A DNA stretch of 64,000 nucleotides from Larus michahellis (Eukaryota; Chordata; Aves; Charadriiformes; Laridae): the NCBI RefSeq assembly GCF_964199755.1, contig NC_133906.1, positions 13,551,378-13,615,377 of the forward strand, read 5' to 3'. The notes beneath the pieces are model-generated. The model was not told the DNA's origin. It saw nothing but the letters and a program-made list of their open reading frames with translations, and did not search any database. Position 1 is the stretch's first letter. Each line of letters opens with the position of its first letter. Position numbers and translations under genes: made by a program. Positions 60,601-64,000 of this stretch are shown in pieces.

Positions 60601-62652
60601 CTTCGAGGCGAGCTGTCTCCTCTGCTCCTCTTTTCTGGGCAAGCCACGGAACACAAGACTGCAGAGATAATGCTGGGAACCTTCTGGAGAATTTGGAAGA
60701 GGAATGAATAAAAAAGCAACTATGGCACGGAGCAGTGGGATGTGTGAGCCCCATCGCCCATGGAAGCAGTGGGTCCGGATGCCCAAACACCAGCTAAAAC
60801 CAACCTGCCTCAGCAGAGCTTTGCCAGTGCACCTTGTTCACCATCTACCACCACATTGGCCCCAGAATGGAAGTGCCATCCATGGAAATTTTTGTCATGC
60901 TTTACAATGTATGCTTTTAAAAAGCATGGAAACTCCCAGCAAATACATTTCAAAGCAGGAGTCTGAAGCCATGCCTTGAGGACAAATTTCATGTGCCTCA
61001 TAGTGCCTGTTCCATAGCAGGTATCTAAGAGGCTTCCACTCAAAGCCAACCCCCCCAAAGAGCAGCTGCTTGATGCAGAGAAAAATGCCGCTGTGTTGAA
61101 GGAGTCTGAAACATTTTGAGTTGAATAAGCAAATTGACCCTTAAACAGAATCAGACTATCTTTAAAATCAGATGATAGCAGAGGTGGAGCTGAAAACCAT
61201 TTTAAAGGTTTGGTTTGGTTTGATTTAAGACTAAGATAAAAAAAAAACCAAACAAACCAAAACGATCAGCAGAGACTTCTTACAAGACTGAGATCTGCAG
61301 GAGGTCTTTTAGACTTCATAGAAGAGTGGGTTTACATCACTTAACTGTTATAAAGACATTAATTTCTTACTTAGAGGTATAACTCATTCAAGATAACAGG
61401 AAGAAAGGAGTTCCCCAGATGAGACTAATATGAAAGAAAGGAATTCTTTTTGGTGTAAATTACCCTTATTTTAAGAGCGTGAGTGATACCTTGCCTTTCC
61501 CTTCCTATTTTCTAAACATCTGCCTCTTCAGAAAACAGATGACCAAGGCAGCAATAGAACAAGGATATCTGCCCTTCTTTAATGCCTCTATCCAGCTGAA
61601 AAGAGCAGGGAATTTTCCTAAACTATTTTTCATTCCGCCAGGGCTGAGCACCCATGGCAAGGAGGGGGTGAACCGATGTGGCCACCAATGCGTTAGAGCA
61701 GGGGTGGGTGAGTGCAATGGAAAGACGAAAGAAAACGTGGACTCAGCCACCAAGAAGACAGCGTGGGATGGCTGAGAGGAGCATGGTGAGGAAAAGCCAA
61801 CCTTTGGCTTAGCCAGAGTTACTATGGGCCGAAGGAGCTCCCAAATTGAAGTCCTGCTCCAGCAGCCAAAGCAAAGCCTGGGAGGACACATGCCTCCCGG
61901 CACGCAGAGCCCATGGGACAGGGCTGGCCCAGCAATCTCTGCCGGCAAACGCCTCCGCTTAACAACATGTAGTGCAATGAAGTGCTTAATGACATCGAGT
62001 GCCATAAACTGCCAGCTGCTGCGCGCTGAGTGACCGGGCTCAGTCTATCACTGAGATTATAGTACCGACCAGCAGGTCAATCCGCGTTAAAAAAATCACT
62101 TCAGGAAAAAAGGAAGGAAGAAAAGTTAGAACAACTCACCCAGTGGTACTACAGGGGTAAAACTAGAGGCGATTAACAGTGTCCAGAGTTAGGAGTCAAA
62201 CACAGAATTCCCAAGCAGCTCTGGAAAGCCAGTGAAAAAGCGGCTTCAAGTGCAGGGCCAGCACCAGCGCAGCTCTGCAGGTACTTAATTTGACTTAAAA
62301 CTGGCAAAAAAACCCAAAGAAAAAAAATCCCCCCAACTCCTGCCTCAAGGCAAAGCCTCCTCATGTGGCAAATGGGAAAAAAAAAAAAAAACTAAAGAGG
62401 AGAAATGGGATCCCTCCCGCCCCCCAGCACCGGGAGAGGGGAGGTGGGGAGCGTGGCCTCGCGGCGCGGGGGGCACTCACCACCAGAGCGGGATGCAGAA
62501 CAGCCCCGGGACAGTGAGCGCCAGCAGCAGCATCCGCCAGTCTCTGATGAAGTAAGCAAACAGGGGCAGCAACATGTAGCCAATTGCAAAAAATATGCAA
62601 ACTCCTAACGTAGAGAATATAATACGAACTGATTTGCCAAGAATTTCTGTTC
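51607..62652 (-). CDS. SLC22A4: SLC22A4 (OCTN1), 3' part of gene, exons 4-10
   Basis: OCTN1, the plasma-membrane ergothioneine and organic-cation transporter of the SLC22 family. Coding exons in the window, in transcript order: 62652-62481, 59813-59687, 57640-57540, 56543-56329, 55634-55452, 53058-52923, 51682-51607. The sizes 172/127/101/215/183/136 are identical to those of SLC22A5 exons 4-9; exon 10 is 76 bp. It is OCTN1 rather than a second OCTN2 because it carries [61 protein letters not shown] and a tail ending SPKILVTPL, which parallels human NPKVLITAF. Exons 1-3 are absent from the window and should lie beyond 64000. Odd points: YNVELYP where the family has YTAELYP; Cys instead of Trp at the exon 9/10 junction; a last residue pair PL rather than AF. 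The genes are in tandem, and the SLC22A5 start follows its stop by 5.6 kb. Confidence 0.95.
52923..53058 (-). CDS. SLC22A4: SLC22A4 coding exon 9
   Basis: 136 bp: [40 protein letters not shown] and LKVK. The acceptor is TGCCAG|GT and the donor is TG|GTAAGG, so the last codon is split (TG plus one base from exon 10). Confidence 0.95.
55452..55634 (-). CDS. SLC22A4: SLC22A4 coding exon 8
   Basis: 183 bp: [40 protein letters not shown] and [16 protein letters not shown]. The acceptor is CTCCAG|AT and the donor is G|GTGAGA. YNVELYP replaces the usual YTAELYP/FTAELYP. Confidence 0.95.
56329..56543 (-). CDS. SLC22A4: SLC22A4 coding exon 7
   Basis: 215 bp: [51 protein letters not shown] and [10 protein letters not shown]. 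The acceptor is TCTCAG|G and the donor is G|GTACAA. Confidence 0.95.
57540..57640 (-). CDS. SLC22A4: SLC22A4 coding exon 6
   Basis: 101 bp: [20 protein letters not shown] then [14 protein letters not shown]. The four-glutamine stretch comes from CAG repeats. The acceptor is CTTCAG|ATG and the donor is [17 protein letters not shown] and MSLLLW match OCTN1. Confidence 0.94.
59687..59813 (-). CDS. SLC22A4: SLC22A4 coding exon 5
   Basis: 127 bp: [40 protein letters not shown]. The acceptor is TTGCAG|G and the donor is GAG|GTATGT. It is the equivalent of the SLC22A5 ESPRWL loop exon. Confidence 0.95.
62481..62652 (-). CDS. SLC22A4: SLC22A4 coding exon 4
   Basis: 172 bp. It starts [18 protein letters not shown], then [20 protein letters not shown] and [14 protein letters not shown]. 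The acceptor is AAACAG|GA and the donor is TG|GTGAGT. FFAIGY and LTVPG point to OCTN1. It shares 67 identical bases with SLC22A5 exon 4. Confidence 0.95.
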
Positions 62653-64000
62653 CTGTTTAAAACAAGGGAGGTTGGATTAGCATTTTAACTCTTTCTATTC
62701 AATCACGACTAAATACTTTACTGCATTCACAAAAAAAATAAGCTAAACAATCTTAGAAAAGAGCAGTTTCTTTTATAATACTTAAAGGGACACTTCCAAG
62801 GAGTAATGGACCAGGAAATGATGATCATCACAGTGATATGAATCTGGCGGGAGATTCCTCCAGATTTCTGTTGTGCGTCAACCCTGGAGCTGCCATTGAA
62901 GCACCATGAGACCAGCACCATCGGGGCTCTTCCAGTGCCCCATCAGTCCAGCAGAGTCTCATGTAAAACTGTTTTCAATGCTAAACATAGCTGTAACAGC
63001 AACATCCAGTTTCTCTGTTATTACCATCGGTATTTGCTCACAGGTCTAGCAGAGAATTCAAAGACCCGCGGCTCAGTGAGTTCCCTAATGCAAAAGTTGG
63101 CAAAGTAAAAGAGAAACAATTGACAGTGGCCTTTTAAATGAAATCATCTTGTTCACGTCTGCTGGGAGTTTAAGTGTGCTGGAAACAAAAAATTAAGGCC
63201 ACGGTGTGGAAGCACACAGCGTGTGGTGAACCCTCTGTGGTTTGCTCCAAGGACACCAGGATGAAGGACTCCCAGTCCTGGCTGATGGAGTGCCCAGTCC
63301 GGCTCCCACCCGCAGTCAGAGGCACGATGGTACTGGCAGTACCGGGGGGACGGGACCGAGCCTGCTGGTCACCTACTGCAAACAGGCTGAGCTTGGAGTG
63401 CAAGGGTTTATGTCACCTTTTTTGTCCTTTGTTTCAGCCTAGGAACATGCACCCGGACAGTTAAAGCAGCTCAGCGGATGGGCAGTCACTTGAATGTATG
63501 TTTAAAGCCCAAATACTGCGTGGCACTGCAGTACTTCCTCACGAGCCCTGTACATTCCAGCTGCATTAAAGAGCTCATAACATCCCCTCCGCACGGGAAG
63601 GACGGAGCAGAGAGGACTTCAGTTATCCCCATTAGCCTTATCTCCAAAACACTGAGCCCCAGCACTAACCCCACGCAAACTACTGATGAACTGAAAGAGT
63701 TGTGAGGAACCGAAGGCGCTTCACTCCTCCCCAGTCCTTTTTCCTGCCTGGCAAATCTGCTTCTGTCCCAGGCAGCGGTCTGTGGGGTGGCAGAGGGTGC
63801 CCGCGGTGCCCCACCAGCAACTGCAGAGTCACCTGCGGCACCGCACTGACCCACCCGGCACAGAAAAGCTGCTGGGGTTATCGGGGACCTTCAGATGAGG
63901 GAGCCACTTCTGTTTGCTTTGATTAATGCATTGTCCGAGACAGATAAGGGCAGGCACGGGGAACGGCAGACAGACTTCCAGGAGCCTTCCCGACATGCCT

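Larger units (their letters stand above)
51683..64000 (-). other. SLC22A4: SLC22A4 introns 9 to 3 (intron 3 incomplete)
   Basis: Introns 51683-52922, 53059-55451, 55635-56328, 56544-57539, 57641-59686, 59814-62480, and the 3' part of intron 3 from 62653 to the window end. No CR1 or LTR recognised in any of them, in contrast with SLC22A5. No exon 3 candidate is visible between 62653 and 64000. Confidence 0.75.

Noticed and set aside
62653-64000. Search for SLC22A4 exon 3 at the right edge
   Set aside because: No sequence resembling FGRKNVLF...NYVAAFVL was found, so intron 3 continues past the window.
1-64000. CRISPR arrays, bacterial operons, tRNA or rRNA genes
   Set aside because: None seen; the window is vertebrate nuclear DNA throughout.

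Overview
This is a stretch of bird (avian) nuclear genome. It has split vertebrate genes with GT-AG introns, many truncated CR1 LINE copies of avian type, one solitary avian ERV LTR, CpG-island promoters and AT-rich introns. I see no bacterial, plasmid or phage feature. The order is lineage-typical but I cannot name the species.

Two genes are clear, both on the minus strand and head-to-tail. They are the tandem carnitine/organic-cation transporter pair known in mammals as SLC22A4 (OCTN1) and SLC22A5 (OCTN2). SLC22A5 is complete: ten coding exons between 45976 (ATG) and 18957 (stop). Joined, they give 1,674 nt and 557 codons plus stop, the length of human OCTN2, and every junction is GT-AG and in phase. 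SLC22A4 lies upstream of it (higher coordinates). Exons 4 to 10 are inside the window (62652 down to 51607); exons 1 to 3 must lie beyond position 64000. The last coding exon of SLC22A4 and the first of SLC22A5 are only about 5.6 kb apart.

Layout from left to right: 1-9.7 kb is gene-free intergenic DNA with CR1 fragments. At 9.78-10.65 kb is a CpG island with a GC-rich minisatellite, a minus-strand splice donor and a tandem interferon-response (ISRE/IRF-E) array; this looks like the promoter and first exon of an unrecognised minus-strand transcript. From 10.7 to 18.9 kb is AT-rich DNA that must hold the SLC22A5 3' UTR. SLC22A5 spans 18.9-46.0 kb, with a solo LTR in intron 6, a decayed CR1 ORF2 fragment in intron 2 and CR1 copies in intron 1. 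Its CpG-island promoter is at about 45.5-46.4 kb. The region 46.5-51.6 kb is intergenic plus SLC22A4 3' UTR. SLC22A4 exons 10 to 4 run from 51.6 to 62.7 kb.

In mammals the gene after SLC22A5 is IRF1, in convergent orientation, with a same-strand lncRNA (C5orf56/CARINH/IRF1-AS1) between them. The ISRE-bearing CpG island downstream of SLC22A5, with its donor on the same strand as SLC22A5, sits where that lncRNA would start. That is the most interesting non-coding signal here. IRF1 itself is not visible and would lie left of position 1. Coordinates of CR1 copies are approximate to about 10 bp; exon coordinates come from reading frame and splice sites.
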